Assembly: GCF_010500845.1 (NCBI RefSeq)
Contig: NZ_JAAAMI010000006.1
Coordinates: forward strand, 162,736 to 226,735
Origin: Flagellimonas sediminis
GTDB lineage: Bacteria > Bacteroidota > Bacteroidia > Flavobacteriales > Flavobacteriaceae
DNA: 64,000 nucleotides
Reading direction: 5' to 3'
Shown here: piece after piece, positions 18,606-27,467 of the stretch
Layout: each line of letters begins with the position of its first letter
Numbering within the stretch: the stretch's first letter is position 1
Made by a program: the position numbers and the translations under genes
Notes under the pieces: generated by a model
Databases searched by the model: none
What the model saw: only the letters and a program-made list of their open reading frames with translations
What the model was told of the DNA's origin: nothing

Positions 18606-19213
18606 AATTGTTCCTCTTCTTCTTTTATGGTCATAAGACCAAAGGTCTTGTTGGCTTTAAAAAAGCTAAAATCTTTGTTGAAGTCCATCCCTTCGCCATC
18701 CATGACGGTGCCATCATCGGGATTGGTGTAGGTAAAGGCGGCTTCGGTGAAAATCCAGTTATTCTTATTGTCAAAATATAACTGGTCGGTTTTGAGTTTT
18801 TTACCGTCATAACTATCAATGACCACATTTCCCTGCAAATCTATCAAATTGGTCTGTGTGTAAATAATACCATAGTCTGCAGTCACCACACTTTTTTGGC
18901 CTTTGTCGTCAAAGAAATCGACCTTGAGTCCTTTAGGAAAGGTACGGAATTTGAAGCTTTGGTTATCGAAATTTTCGGTGATGGGACTTGTAAGTACTGC
19001 AATGACTCTGGAATTGGCAGAATCCTGAGAGCTCATGGCTTCTATAGTTTCGGTATAGGTGAGCGTAAAGTTTTGGGCTATCCATTGAGGAAAAATGGGT
19101 TTCACGGCTTCTTCGCCCACCCTTTTGTAATCATCCTCACAGGACATAAAAAGGATTGCCACGGTAAAGACCGTGGCAAAACACTTTAAAATATTTCGTG
19201 ATGTTGGTATCAA
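18602..19213 (-). CDS. lptC: LptC-like lipopolysaccharide export protein (lipoprotein)
   Basis: A 203-residue protein with a signal sequence ending in a lipobox (LFMSC). The remaining sequence is a beta-jellyroll typical of LptC in Bacteroidota, with repeated strand motifs such as ADYGIIYTQTNLIDLQGNV and MDGEGMDFNKD. It should bridge the LptBFG ABC transporter and LptA during LPS transport across the periplasm. Most proteobacterial LptC proteins have a transmembrane helix where this one has a lipid anchor. It begins 2 bases after the TPR gene, in an operon of envelope genes. Confidence 0.85.
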   Translation of the reverse strand: MIPTSRNILKCFATVFTVAILFMSCEDDYKRVGEEAVKPIFPQWIAQNFTLTYTETIEAMSSQDSANSRVIAVLTSPITENFDNQSFKFRTFPKGLKVDFFDDKGQKSVVTADYGIIYTQTNLIDLQGNVVIDSYDGKKLKTDQLYFDNKNNWIFTEAAFTYTNPDDGTVMDGEGMDFNKDFSFFKANKTFGLMTIKEEEEQL

Positions 19214-19215
19214 AC

Positions 19216-20586
19216 TTATAGATTAGGTACCGTAACGCTACCACCTACCCAACAGCTAAAGCTTACTGTTTTACCTGCCATACCGGAACTAAAAATCATT
19301 TCCTTGGTAGGTGCTTTGGCTTCGTAGCTGACCGCGGTTTGGTTAGCATGGCCACTTATGGCGGGGTCTACCCTACCGGCCTTTCTGGCCATTTCCGCAG
19401 CTTTCCAGTAGATAGCCCTTTTCTCGAATGGGGTACTACCACAATCGTTGGCACTTCCTGCATACAAGTTGGCGATCAACAAATACGCTTTTCCATTGGA
19501 GGCGTTGGCCTCAATTGCCTTAAGGGCGTAGTTCCTAGCTTGGGATGGGCTACTTCTGCGCACACTGGTTGCGATTTTGTAAAGAATGTTGGACTTTTTA
19601 TAGGAATTGGTTTCCAATTCCGCAGCCTTATTGTAATCAGCAATAGCCCCTTTCATATCACCAGATTGAAGCTTTAAAGCACCGCCGTACACGTAAGCAT
19701 CGGCAGATGGGTCAAGGGCCAACTGGGCCTCGAACAATTTTCTGAACATGGGATCATCCGTACAATCTTTGGAGAACATTCTACCTACGGCACCTTTCAC
19801 CCATTTTACATCGCTTTTTCTGGCTTCATAATTTTTTTCATAAAGTGGAATCAAGTTGTCGCAATCGGCAAGGGCACCCAATTTGGAATCTACGCTACTG
19901 GCCACTTTACCAAAAGATTCAGAGTTTACGGTAGCTGCTTTTAAGATACTGCTCTCTTTTTTGGTCAAAGTCCCCAATGAATCTTTGGGCAACAATTTGG
20001 TTACGACATCTGTCAATTTTTGGTTTTCCTCATCCAATTTTAAGGTCACATCATCATACGTATCAAAAACATCCTGAAGATCCTTTTTACCCGCACCATG
20101 CAAATCTACCAAGCTGGAGAAATAAAGGTAAAGTGCCTTTGGGTTGGTGAAGTTTTCCCTGTCCTCTTTGAAGGCCTTGTCCAGCATACTGAACAATTGC
20201 TCATCGGAAGCCATTTTATTGTCGTACAACAACAAGGCCTTATCAATGGCCACATCGGCTTTTGTATAATTGGTAGGGAAATATTTTATACTATTGTCAT
20301 AAAGGGAGAGTAATTCTTGAATAAATCTATCCTTTTCCGCTCCGGATGACTTGTCAATTTTATGTTCCAAAATCTTTTCACCATAGGAAAAGTTGGCCTT
20401 GTTGATATCGGGGCAGCTTTCATATACCATTTTCCATGGCTCGTAAGCTGCATCGTAATTTTTTACTTTGGCATGCTCTGCGTAAATGGAAAGATTCGTC
20501 ATGCACTCGGGGTTCTGTGCTTGGGCCATACTTAATCCCGTCAACATAACGACCGTTATCATTGTTAAGTAGTGTCTCTTTTTCAT
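19216..20586 (-). CDS. Exported tetratricopeptide-repeat protein
   Basis: A 456-residue protein starting at MKKRH (10 codons inside the longest frame) with a signal peptide ending at AQAQ. The mature protein is helical, with TPR-like repeats, clearest at about residues 275-390 (AYVYGGALKLQSGDMKGAI followed by ADYNKAAELE, then ALKAIEANASNGKAYLLIANLYAG). The C-terminus is Gly/Ser-rich and ends VGGSVTVPNL. TPR proteins scaffold complexes; here the neighbours suggest a periplasmic partner of the LPS or outer-membrane assembly proteins. The operon order TPR-lptC fits my memory of other Flavobacteriaceae. Confidence 0.82.
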   Translation of the reverse strand: MKKRHYLTMITVVMLTGLSMAQAQNPECMTNLSIYAEHAKVKNYDAAYEPWKMVYESCPDINKANFSYGEKILEHKIDKSSGAEKDRFIQELLSLYDNSIKYFPTNYTKADVAIDKALLLYDNKMASDEQLFSMLDKAFKEDRENFTNPKALYLYFSSLVDLHGAGKKDLQDVFDTYDDVTLKLDEENQKLTDVVTKLLPKDSLGTLTKKESSILKAATVNSESFGKVASSVDSKLGALADCDNLIPLYEKNYEARKSDVKWVKGAVGRMFSKDCTDDPMFRKLFEAQLALDPSADAYVYGGALKLQSGDMKGAIADYNKAAELETNSYKKSNILYKIATSVRRSSPSQARNYALKAIEANASNGKAYLLIANLYAGSANDCGSTPFEKRAIYWKAAEMARKAGRVDPAISGHANQTAVSYEAKAPTKEMIFSSGMAGKTVSFSCWVGGSVTVPNL

Positions 20587-20689
20587 CTTACTAATTTTAA
20601 AGTGGTTAAAGTACAAATTTTCATTATAAAATCCTCCTAAAGGATCCCTAATGGGTGGTTATTTATCAAATTTTAAAAAAAAGGTCCCA

Positions 20690-21955
20690 TCAATTTATTT
20701 TTCTTTTCTGAAACCATATGTCATTTAAGGATAACCCTACATTGACCTTCAAATAACTTTCCTCTATAAGGTTCGCGTCCGTGGTTCCCCTTCTACCCAA
20801 CTCAAACCCGAGGTTTACATTGGAGAAGGTACCACCCAACGGCATACCAAGACCAAAAGTTATGCCAAAATTGTTTATCTCTTTTCCGTTGACCTCCAAA
20901 CCGCTTACGTCATACCGCAATCCAGCACGGTAGGTAACCCTTTTAAAATAGCCGGACAAGGCACGGTAATCAGGCACCCAATACCCTCCAAAGGCATAGG
21001 TGGCCGCATCATTGTACGTCACATTTTGGAGTCCCAAAAAGGCGTTGTCAAAATCGCTGTACTGTTGAAAACTGTACTCAACCCCCATGAACCATTTTTT
21101 ATCCTCCCCAAAACCGAGTCCCAGAGTGGTGCGTGTGGGTATCTTCAACTCGGTGTTCCTTAAATTACTTGCATCCAAATTCACATCCACCACTTCCACA
21201 TTGTTCCCATTGGCAAGTGAGAACGACCCTAAGGTTTGGGTGTTCTTGGACACTAAATTTCCTTGGGTGTTCACCAAAACGGAAGCGAACAGCGTATACT
21301 TATCCTTTATTGTTGGAGTGTAGTTCAAGGCATAGTTAAAATCATAGCCGTTGATCTTTGAAACGCGGTCGTCCAAGGTACCGAATTGCACTCCTTCCAC
21401 ACTTTGTATCCTTTGGTATTTAAGGGAGCCAAAATTAAAATTGGCGGTTATTCCCAAGCTAAGGTTCTTGATAGGTTCAAAACCGATGGAAGTATATAAT
21501 CGGTTCAACCCACCATCGCCGGTATAAATATTGGTTACTTCTGCACCCTCACTGTTGGTTCTAACATTGTTCAGGCTATACCCCACGGAAGTAAATGGCA
21601 TTACCCCGAATCCCATCCCTATTTTTCGGGAAAGTGGAAACGCTATGGACAGATAGTCCAAAGTGGTCACCGAGGTATTCTGCTGTTCCGACCAATCCTT
21701 TAATCGGTATTCCCTGCGTGAAATTCCAGCGGTATAGGTAGTTACCCTTAGTTTAGAATAGGCGGCCGGGTTAGTCAGGTTGATATGGATACTGTCTCCA
21801 TACATTGATATACCTCCCATCATTTGATTTTCCACAGACCCTTGGTCCCTATGATCCCCGATACCAAAATAAGAGTATGGTGAAATGGTCCCATTTTGCG
21901 CGAACATGCCGTGGGCCATCACGCAAAAAAATGCAATCAGAATTTTTTTAACCAT
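20690..21955 (-). CDS. Outer-membrane beta-barrel protein of unknown substrate
   Basis: A 421-residue protein with a signal peptide (ending MFAQN) and a pattern of alternating hydrophobic/polar residues with many Gly and aromatic residues at strand ends. The N-terminus NGTISPYSYFGIGD and the motif TNPAAYS resemble FadL/OmpP1-like barrels of Bacteroidota. The start codon abuts the stop codon of coaX with no gap. It may be an outer-membrane channel or structural porin. The TPR gene follows 103 bases downstream. Confidence 0.78.
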   Translation of the reverse strand: MVKKILIAFFCVMAHGMFAQNGTISPYSYFGIGDHRDQGSVENQMMGGISMYGDSIHINLTNPAAYSKLRVTTYTAGISRREYRLKDWSEQQNTSVTTLDYLSIAFPLSRKIGMGFGVMPFTSVGYSLNNVRTNSEGAEVTNIYTGDGGLNRLYTSIGFEPIKNLSLGITANFNFGSLKYQRIQSVEGVQFGTLDDRVSKINGYDFNYALNYTPTIKDKYTLFASVLVNTQGNLVSKNTQTLGSFSLANGNNVEVVDVNLDASNLRNTELKIPTRTTLGLGFGEDKKWFMGVEYSFQQYSDFDNAFLGLQNVTYNDAATYAFGGYWVPDYRALSGYFKRVTYRAGLRYDVSGLEVNGKEINNFGITFGLGMPLGGTFSNVNLGFELGRRGTTDANLIEESYLKVNVGLSLNDIWFQKRKIN

Positions 21956-22684
21956 TTAGTCTTTGTTGTATTCCAGCAGGCCATTGAGCCCCTCCAAGAG
22001 AAATTTGGAGTTCGCAAATATGGTGTTTTTTAGCCTTTTGGCAAAAAAATGGGAGTCGCCGCCTGTTAAAATAACTGTTAAATGTTGAAAGCGTGAACGA
22101 TACTGGTCTATAACCCCATCCACTTCACAGGCCACCCCATTGATTACACCACTATGCATACAGGTATGGGTAGCGTTGCCGATGAAGTCGAGAAAATCTT
22201 GCGGTTCCAATAATGGAAGACTGGCCGTTTGCTCGTGCATGGCCCTGTAACGCATGAGAACACCCGGCGAAATGGCCCCACCCATATATTCCCCGGCATT
22301 GTTCACCATTTCATAAGTAATGCAAGTACCGGCGTCGATGACCAAGGTGTTTCCTGATGGATTTTGGCAAAACGCTGCGGTGGCCAGTGCCAACCGATCT
22401 ACACCCAATGTTTGCGGCGTGGCATAACTGTTCTTAAAAGGCACTTTGGAGCTACTGGATAGCACATGCACCTTACAGAACAAAGACAAAATATCTCGTT
22501 CCTTATGGTCCAATTTACCCACTGAAGATATGATGGCATGACCAATCTTGGGGTAAGCCTCAAAAAGTTCCTTGACCTTGGACAGGAACAGTCCCGATTC
22601 TGAGGCTTGGTCGTAAATAATTTTACCATTTTCAAAAACGGCATATTTTACCAAGGTATTCCCGATGTCGATCACAAGGTTCAT
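21956..22684 (-). CDS. coaX: Type III pantothenate kinase
   Basis: A 242-residue enzyme of the ASKHA fold that phosphorylates pantothenate in the first step of coenzyme A synthesis. The family motifs are in order: DIGNT near the N-terminus (phosphate-binding, residues 6-10), GVDRLA in the middle (pantothenate side) and DAGTCITYE (second nucleotide-binding loop). Length is typical. It is the first gene of the minus-strand envelope operon; its upstream region is shared with the oppositely oriented tRNA-Phe. Confidence 0.95.
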   Translation of the reverse strand: MNLVIDIGNTLVKYAVFENGKIIYDQASESGLFLSKVKELFEAYPKIGHAIISSVGKLDHKERDILSLFCKVHVLSSSSKVPFKNSYATPQTLGVDRLALATAAFCQNPSGNTLVIDAGTCITYEMVNNAGEYMGGAISPGVLMRYRAMHEQTASLPLLEPQDFLDFIGNATHTCMHSGVINGVACEVDGVIDQYRSRFQHLTVILTGGDSHFFAKRLKNTIFANSKFLLEGLNGLLEYNKD

Positions 22685-22736
22685 GGTACAAAGATCGAGA
22701 ATTGGAAAAAATTCGATGCCTTTTTTCTTCTTTTTG

Positions 22737-22767
22737 TTTGTATATCCTAATTTTGAAATTATATTTG
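22737..22767 (+). promoter_or_regulatory. Promoter of tRNA-Phe, Bacteroidota consensus
   Basis: TTTG at 22737-22740 and TATATTTG at 22760-22767 are separated by exactly 19 bases, matching the -33/-7 consensus TTTG and TAnnTTTG of the Bacteroidota primary sigma factor. The tRNA starts 17 bases after the -7 element. Confidence 0.78.
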
Positions 22768-22784
22768 CACCCGCTTTAGGGCAT

Positions 22785-22860
<76 letters not shown>

Positions 22861-22862
22861 CA

Positions 22863-22876
22863 CCCCCCCCCCCCCC
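22863..22876 (+). repeat. Run of 14 cytosines directly after tRNA-Phe
   Basis: Fourteen consecutive C residues start 3 bases after the CCA end and run into the left arm of the terminator. Such tracts vary in length by replication slippage and are often miscounted in sequencing. Confidence 0.9.
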
Positions 22877-22909
22877 GCATCCACAAGGATTGCGGGGGTT
22901 TTGTTTTTT
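22872..22909 (+). terminator. Terminator of tRNA-Phe
   Basis: CCCCCGCA pairs with TGCGGGGG, with additional pairing of TCC and GGA inside, followed by TTTTGTTTTTT. A textbook intrinsic terminator; its 5' arm is the end of the poly-C tract. Confidence 0.9.
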
Positions 22910-22979
22910 GGCCTAATTCAAAAGGAATAGAGCCAAATCCAGACCAACTTTATTGATTAAAGTAAAGAATCGCAATGGA

Positions 22980-23291
22980 TTAAGAAATGGCCATCAATGA
23001 GGTCTGCAGATCGGAGAGCAACCTTTTTTCAACCTCTTCTTGAGCCGTATTGATCTGAACAAAATTTCGTTCCACCAAGGAATACAAAGGTTCTGGGGTA
23101 TCGTTGTGCACCGATACCTGTCCGTTTCGACAATCGATATCCAAAACGATCAGGGAAAGATAATCCATCAAATGTTCGGCTTCATTGATCAAAATGCGAA
23201 TGATCTGCAGTTGTACCGCATATTCCAAATTGATGCGTTGCACTTGATCCAGTGCATTGGCCGCCGAAAGATGTTTCCAATGGATTTCCAA
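22980..23291 (-). CDS. Small protein of unknown function
   Basis: About 103 residues if translation begins at the TTG before EIHWKHLSAAN; the frame stays open to an ATG at 23360, but that extension is AT-rich and lacks coding character. The part from EIHWKH onward has normal codon usage for this genome. It is helical and acidic (INEAEHLMDYLSLIVLDID, AQEEVEKRLLSDL). It lies downstream of an AraC gene on the same strand and could be read from it. I do not recognise a family. Confidence 0.5.
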   Translation of the reverse strand: MEIHWKHLSAANALDQVQRINLEYAVQLQIIRILINEAEHLMDYLSLIVLDIDCRNGQVSVHNDTPEPLYSLVERNFVQINTAQEEVEKRLLSDLQTSLMAIS

Positions 23292-23386
23292 ACCTAATTT
23301 TTTTACAAAAATAGGATAATTTGCAAATAAATTTACGATTAATAAACATTCAATTAACATTGAAATGGATTGACCTTGGGTGGTTC

Positions 23387-24409
23387 CTATTTTCTTTTGC
23401 TCGCCATAAAATCGCTTGGGCTTACCCCAAATTTTTCCTTGAAAATCTTGGAAAAATAGCTCCTACTGGTAAAACCTATGGAGTAGACCACCTCCGAAAT
23501 GTTCATCTCCGAATTGGCAATCAGGTCTCGGGCCACTTCCAACCTGGCGTTCCGGATGTATTCCGTTACGGTCTTGTTGTAGAGCAACCTAAAACCTTCC
23601 TGCAATTTGGCCTGGGTAAGCCCGGTTTCTGCAGAAATCTCTTCCAACGAAAACTCCTTGGCAATATTGTCCTCAATTTTTTTGGCGTATTCCCTAATTT
23701 CCTTCAATTCCCTTTTTAACAGCGAAGTGGGCAATTGCTTGTTCTTTACTTCCTTATTGTGTTGCATAATATGCATGGACAGGATCTGATAGACCAAACC
23801 TTCAATTTGCATGATACGGATCATGCCCTTACCCTTCACTTCGCGAAGGGCGGTCATCAAATCGGCCATTTTCAGATTGTACGACCCAAAGTAGGCGAAC
23901 ACTTTTTCATGGTCAGTATCCATGAACACTTCATACAATTGTCTATTTAGAGAGTCTCCCTGGTTCAACCTTCTTTTTAAAAAAGGTTTTCGGCGTACCT
24001 GGATCACACTAAGGGAAATGGTCACATCTTTTGGAAAATAACGATCGCTTATACCCCCACTTCTATTGGTCAAGATTACGGACTGAAATTGTTCAATAAA
24101 CTTGATCTCATCCGTGGATTGGTACCCGAACTTGTGGCCGCTATATCCTTCTAAACAGTAGTAAAAGTTGATAGGGTTGAATTTTGACGTATCCACAATG
24201 ATGGTCACTTCATCAAAAAAGATCAACTCATACTCCACCAAGCTCACGCCCCATTCAAATTCGATGTACCTCATATGCCCGCGGGCCTTTTCATTGTCAA
24301 CCTCAAGGGTATATTGTCCCCAGCGCTCCATAATGGTTCCACCTATAACTTCTCGTACTTGCTCCACCGAATCGGCAGTTTTCTGGGCCTCTATATAAAT
24401 TTTTATCAT
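23387..24409 (-). CDS. AraC-family transcriptional regulator
   Basis: A 340-residue regulator starting at MIKIYIEAQ (the longest frame adds 25 unlikely residues). The N-terminal 220 residues are a mixed alpha/beta sensor region. The C-terminal 100 residues form an AraC double helix-turn-helix with SLEEISAETGLTQAKLQEGF and ISEVVYSIGFTSRSYFSKIF, ending in the family's FGVSPSDF. It is oriented away from the SRAP-like gene, with a 193-base divergent intergenic region between them. Target genes and effector are not evident. Confidence 0.85.
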   Translation of the reverse strand: MIKIYIEAQKTADSVEQVREVIGGTIMERWGQYTLEVDNEKARGHMRYIEFEWGVSLVEYELIFFDEVTIIVDTSKFNPINFYYCLEGYSGHKFGYQSTDEIKFIEQFQSVILTNRSGGISDRYFPKDVTISLSVIQVRRKPFLKRRLNQGDSLNRQLYEVFMDTDHEKVFAYFGSYNLKMADLMTALREVKGKGMIRIMQIEGLVYQILSMHIMQHNKEVKNKQLPTSLLKRELKEIREYAKKIEDNIAKEFSLEEISAETGLTQAKLQEGFRLLYNKTVTEYIRNARLEVARDLIANSEMNISEVVYSIGFTSRSYFSKIFKEKFGVSPSDFMASKRK

Positions 24410-24602
24410 AGGTGTTCCGTACTGACCAACGTTAATACATATTTCGCCAACCAATAAAGATAGTTTTTGTTTGATCTTGCACAATCACCATTTCCATTTA
24501 TTTTGATTTTACATATTTTAAAGCAAAAGCATCATCATTAAACCCTTTTGAGTCAACCCTTTTTCAAAATAACAGGTTATTTGCCCTAAAAATTGAAAAG
24601 CT

Positions 24603-25265
24603 ATGATTTACAAACTTTCAAATGCTGCTGAAAAAAATGACATAGAAAATGAGTTTGGTATCCCTTTCAAGTATCCCAACCTGTACACCCAAAATCCGTT
24701 GGTCAATGGGTTCCATGAGACCAATCTCTGCGTTGTCACAACGGATAACCAAAGAGAGATCACCTTTGCCATTTGGGGACTGATGCCCCAAAACTTCAAG
24801 GAAGACTGGTATATTTTCCAGAACAACGCCAATACCCTAAATGTTCAATTGAACGATCTGGAGCAAGTGGATTGGATGAGGGCATCCTTCCACCAAAGAA
24901 GATGTTTGATCGTGGTAACCGGTTTTTACACCCATATGATCAAGAATGGTAACACCTGTAGCTACTATCTATGCAAACCTGATGAACGACCCTTTTTCTT
25001 GGCGGGGGTATACAATACCTTGGAAGATGGGTTCCAGTGCACCGCATTGATCACCACAAAGATGGGTCCATTTGTTTCCAGCTATCACGACATAAGCAAT
25101 CTGGCCCCCATCATGGTCCCCAATGAGAGGGCCAATTTTTGGTTGTCCAATAATACCAAGATTGAAGACCTTAAAGATTTTATCCAAGATCCTCCCGAGG
25201 TGAGCCTTAAGGCCAACCTTATGTCGAACGAATTCTTCCTCAACAACATCACTTATAATGTTTAA
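24603..25265 (+). CDS. Catalytically degenerate SRAP (YedK/HMCES-like) protein
   Basis: A 220-residue protein with the fold pattern of SOS-response-associated peptidases: IWGLMP (canonical WGL.P), an NAN segment where the family has NAR (about residue 75), RRCLIVVTGFY (canonical RCL.P..GFYEW), an FFLAGVY strand, and ALITT (canonical TIIT). The residues that make SRAP a DNA-abasic-site crosslinker are changed: there is no Cys at position 2 (the start is Met-Ile-Tyr) and the Glu of GFYEW is Thr110. A His (162) remains near the expected place. DNA binding without covalent trapping is possible. It begins a run of stress-like genes. Confidence 0.7.
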   Translation: MIYKLSNAAEKNDIENEFGIPFKYPNLYTQNPLVNGFHETNLCVVTTDNQREITFAIWGLMPQNFKEDWYIFQNNANTLNVQLNDLEQVDWMRASFHQRRCLIVVTGFYTHMIKNGNTCSYYLCKPDERPFFLAGVYNTLEDGFQCTALITTKMGPFVSSYHDISNLAPIMVPNERANFWLSNNTKIEDLKDFIQDPPEVSLKANLMSNEFFLNNITYNV

Positions 25266-25401
25266 GGCACCACATTGGTCAATTGCTATAGCTAAAGAGT
25301 CAACATTAAAACCGATAGCGACAACGACCCGGCATTTAGATCACGAAATTTGTAGTGTACTGATTAAGTGTTAGTCAGGCATTAATCTAAAACCTGAAAA
25401 T

Positions 25402-25563
25402 ATGTTACGTTGGACAGTCATTTTTATAATCTTGGCCATTGTGGCCGGAATTTTCGGTTTTGGCGGAATAGCCGCCGGTGCGGCCAGTATAGCCAAAATC
25501 CTATTCTTCATCTTTCTCGTATTGTTTATCATCTCTTTGATAACCGGTAGGAAAAAGATTTAG
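25402..25563 (+). CDS. DUF1328-family small membrane protein
   Basis: A 53-residue protein, MLRWTVIF at the N-terminus and TGRKKI at the C-terminus, almost entirely two hydrophobic helices with the Gly-rich turn GIFGFGGIAAGAASIAK. This is the hallmark of the DUF1328/YtjA family of small inner-membrane proteins, often expressed under stress. It lies 47 bases before a small acidic lipoprotein gene and is probably co-transcribed with it. Confidence 0.88.
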   Translation: MLRWTVIFIILAIVAGIFGFGGIAAGAASIAKILFFIFLVLFIISLITGRKKI

Positions 25564-25610
25564 AAGTACACATAAACACAAAAGAATCATTAACTTAAAA
25601 ACAGAGAACC

Positions 25611-25820
25611 ATGAGAAAATCGATAAGTATAATCATATTGTTCATGTCCTTGGCATTTACCATGAGTATGAACAGTTGCAGGGAAACAAAAGAAGACAAG
25701 GTTGAAGATGCCATTGAAGATGTAAAAGATGGGGTTGAAGAAGCCGGGGACGAAATTGAGGATGCCGCTGACAAGGTGGGCGACAAAATTGAAGAGGTCA
25801 CCGATGACGATCCACAGTAA
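25611..25820 (+). CDS. Small acidic lipoprotein with amphipathic helix
   Basis: A 69-residue protein: signal sequence with a lipobox-like MNSC (Cys23), then one long, very acidic heptad-like helix (DAIEDVKDGVEEAGDEIEDAA and on) ending DDDPQ. The composition resembles late-embryogenesis or apolipoprotein-like stress proteins and small YtxH-type coils, but no named family is certain. An intrinsic terminator follows at once. Co-transcription with the DUF1328 gene suggests a shared envelope-stress role. Confidence 0.72.
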   Translation: MRKSISIIILFMSLAFTMSMNSCRETKEDKVEDAIEDVKDGVEEAGDEIEDAADKVGDKIEEVTDDDPQ

Positions 25821-25841
25821 GACTTCGTTAGTCATGCGCAC

Positions 25842-25873
25842 AACTCTGGCCCTAATTGCCAGAGTTTTTTTGT
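25842..25873 (+). terminator. Rho-independent terminator
   Basis: AACTCTGGC pairs with GCCAGAGTT around a 7-base loop and runs into TTTTTTT. It ends the DUF1328-lipoprotein unit. Confidence 0.92.
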
Positions 25874-25952
25874 TAGGGTTGTATTACCCGATTTTAATTT
25901 CTTACATTTTCAATTTTACACGTTAACATAGTTAAACACTTGAACAAAACCC

Positions 25953-27374
25953 ATGAAAATAGCATTAACCATACTATATCTGGTTTTGACCGTTTGGGCC
26001 ATTGGTGCCGTGATCTACCATGGTAGACGCCCCTCAAGGTCCATCAGTTGGGTTTTAACGATAGTGGCGTTGCCTTATTTGGGAGTGGTGTTGTACTATC
26101 TGTTCGGGATGAACCGGAGAAAGTTCAAATTCTTCAACGGCAAGGAATTTGAGAGAAGGAGACACCATAGGTTTCCGGAAGGCTCCTCCTTTGAAAAGCA
26201 CCAAGTCAATTTTGATACCGATATCCGCAAAAAAAGATTGAGTACCCTAATCCAATCCAATGCCAACACCAAGGCCACAGGTGGCAACCAGATCAAGGTG
26301 CTACAGGATGGGGGGGAGACTTTCAATGCGCTTTTCAAGGCCATGGAAGAGGCCGAACATTTTATCCACCTGCAATACTACATTTTGGAACAAGGTGGCC
26401 TTTTGGACAAAATGTTGGATCTTTTTCAAAGAAAAATCAAGGAAGGTGTACAGGTTAAGATTCTCTATGATTCCTTAGGTAGTTATCACCTTAGGGGAAA
26501 GCCCAAAAAGAAGTTCCAGGACATTGGTGTGGATATCCATCCAATAATGCCCATACGCCTGAACAACCTGTTGTTTTCCCTCAACTTTAGAAACCACAGA
26601 AAAATTGTCGTAATCGATAATAAAGTGGCCTTTACAGGAGGGGTCAATGTTTCGGATAAATATATCACGTCCAAGAGCGAACTGGGCAAATGGAAGGATA
26701 CCCACTTAAAATTGGAAGGCCCAATCGTTAATGACATCCATCTGGTTTTTTTGAAGGATTATTATTTTGCCAGCAAGAATGGAGACTTTCAAATAAAGGA
26801 CTACCTATTTGAACAGGATCAAATGGGATCTGCCTGCGCCCAAGTGGTGGTCGGCGGCCCGGATTCCGATCATCCGGCGATCATGCAGCAATACATCAGC
26901 ATGATGAACCAGGCACAACGATCCATTTTGATCGCCAATCCCTATTTTTTGCCAGGGGAAGCCTTTCTTCAGACAATAAAAATAGTGGCCCTTGAAGGTG
27001 TGGATGTTACCCTCCTCGTTCCAAAAAGATCGGATTCCATTGCGGCCCAGTTCGCTATGTTCTCCCAATTTGAGGAATTGCTAACCATTGGCGTGAACAT
27101 TTACTTGCGGGAAGATTTTTCACATAGCAAGATCTTGGTGGTGGATGACGATCTGGTCTCCATTGGTTCGGGGAACTTTGACATCCGCAGCTTTGAGCTC
27201 AACTACGAGGCCAACATTTTGATCTATGACCAGCAGATTACTTCAGAACTTAAGGAAGAATTTTTTGCCGTTTGTAAAAAAGCGGATATCATGACCTTGG
27301 AACGCTTTCGCAACAGACCGTTTTGGCGAAAATTCTTGGAAGGACTCTTCAAATTCCTAAAGCCCCTTCTTTAA
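25953..27374 (+). CDS. cls: Cardiolipin synthase (phospholipase D family)
   Basis: A 473-residue inner-membrane enzyme. Two N-terminal membrane helices (about 1-55) are followed by two PLD domains with complete HKD motifs: His215 in HRKIVVID...GGVN and His391 in HSKILVVDD...GSGNFD. Each contributes to one active site that condenses two phosphatidylglycerol molecules into cardiolipin. Length and layout match ClsA-type enzymes. It stands after a terminator and before a small barrel gene, within a set of stress/envelope genes. Confidence 0.94.
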   Translation: MKIALTILYLVLTVWAIGAVIYHGRRPSRSISWVLTIVALPYLGVVLYYLFGMNRRKFKFFNGKEFERRRHHRFPEGSSFEKHQVNFDTDIRKKRLSTLIQSNANTKATGGNQIKVLQDGGETFNALFKAMEEAEHFIHLQYYILEQGGLLDKMLDLFQRKIKEGVQVKILYDSLGSYHLRGKPKKKFQDIGVDIHPIMPIRLNNLLFSLNFRNHRKIVVIDNKVAFTGGVNVSDKYITSKSELGKWKDTHLKLEGPIVNDIHLVFLKDYYFASKNGDFQIKDYLFEQDQMGSACAQVVVGGPDSDHPAIMQQYISMMNQAQRSILIANPYFLPGEAFLQTIKIVALEGVDVTLLVPKRSDSIAAQFAMFSQFEELLTIGVNIYLREDFSHSKILVVDDDLVSIGSGNFDIRSFELNYEANILIYDQQITSELKEEFFAVCKKADIMTLERFRNRPFWRKFLEGLFKFLKPLL

Positions 27375-27467
27375 CAATTCTTTAATTGGTAATGGATCAA
27401 TGATTGATTGAAATGAGACAAGCTTCCCATGAGCTTCAATCTAGTTTTGTATCAAAATAAACACATC

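Noticed and set aside
22863..22876. Poly-C tract as part of a coding frame through the tRNA
   Set aside because: The open frame 22665-22916 only reads through the tRNA and its terminator, so it is not a gene.
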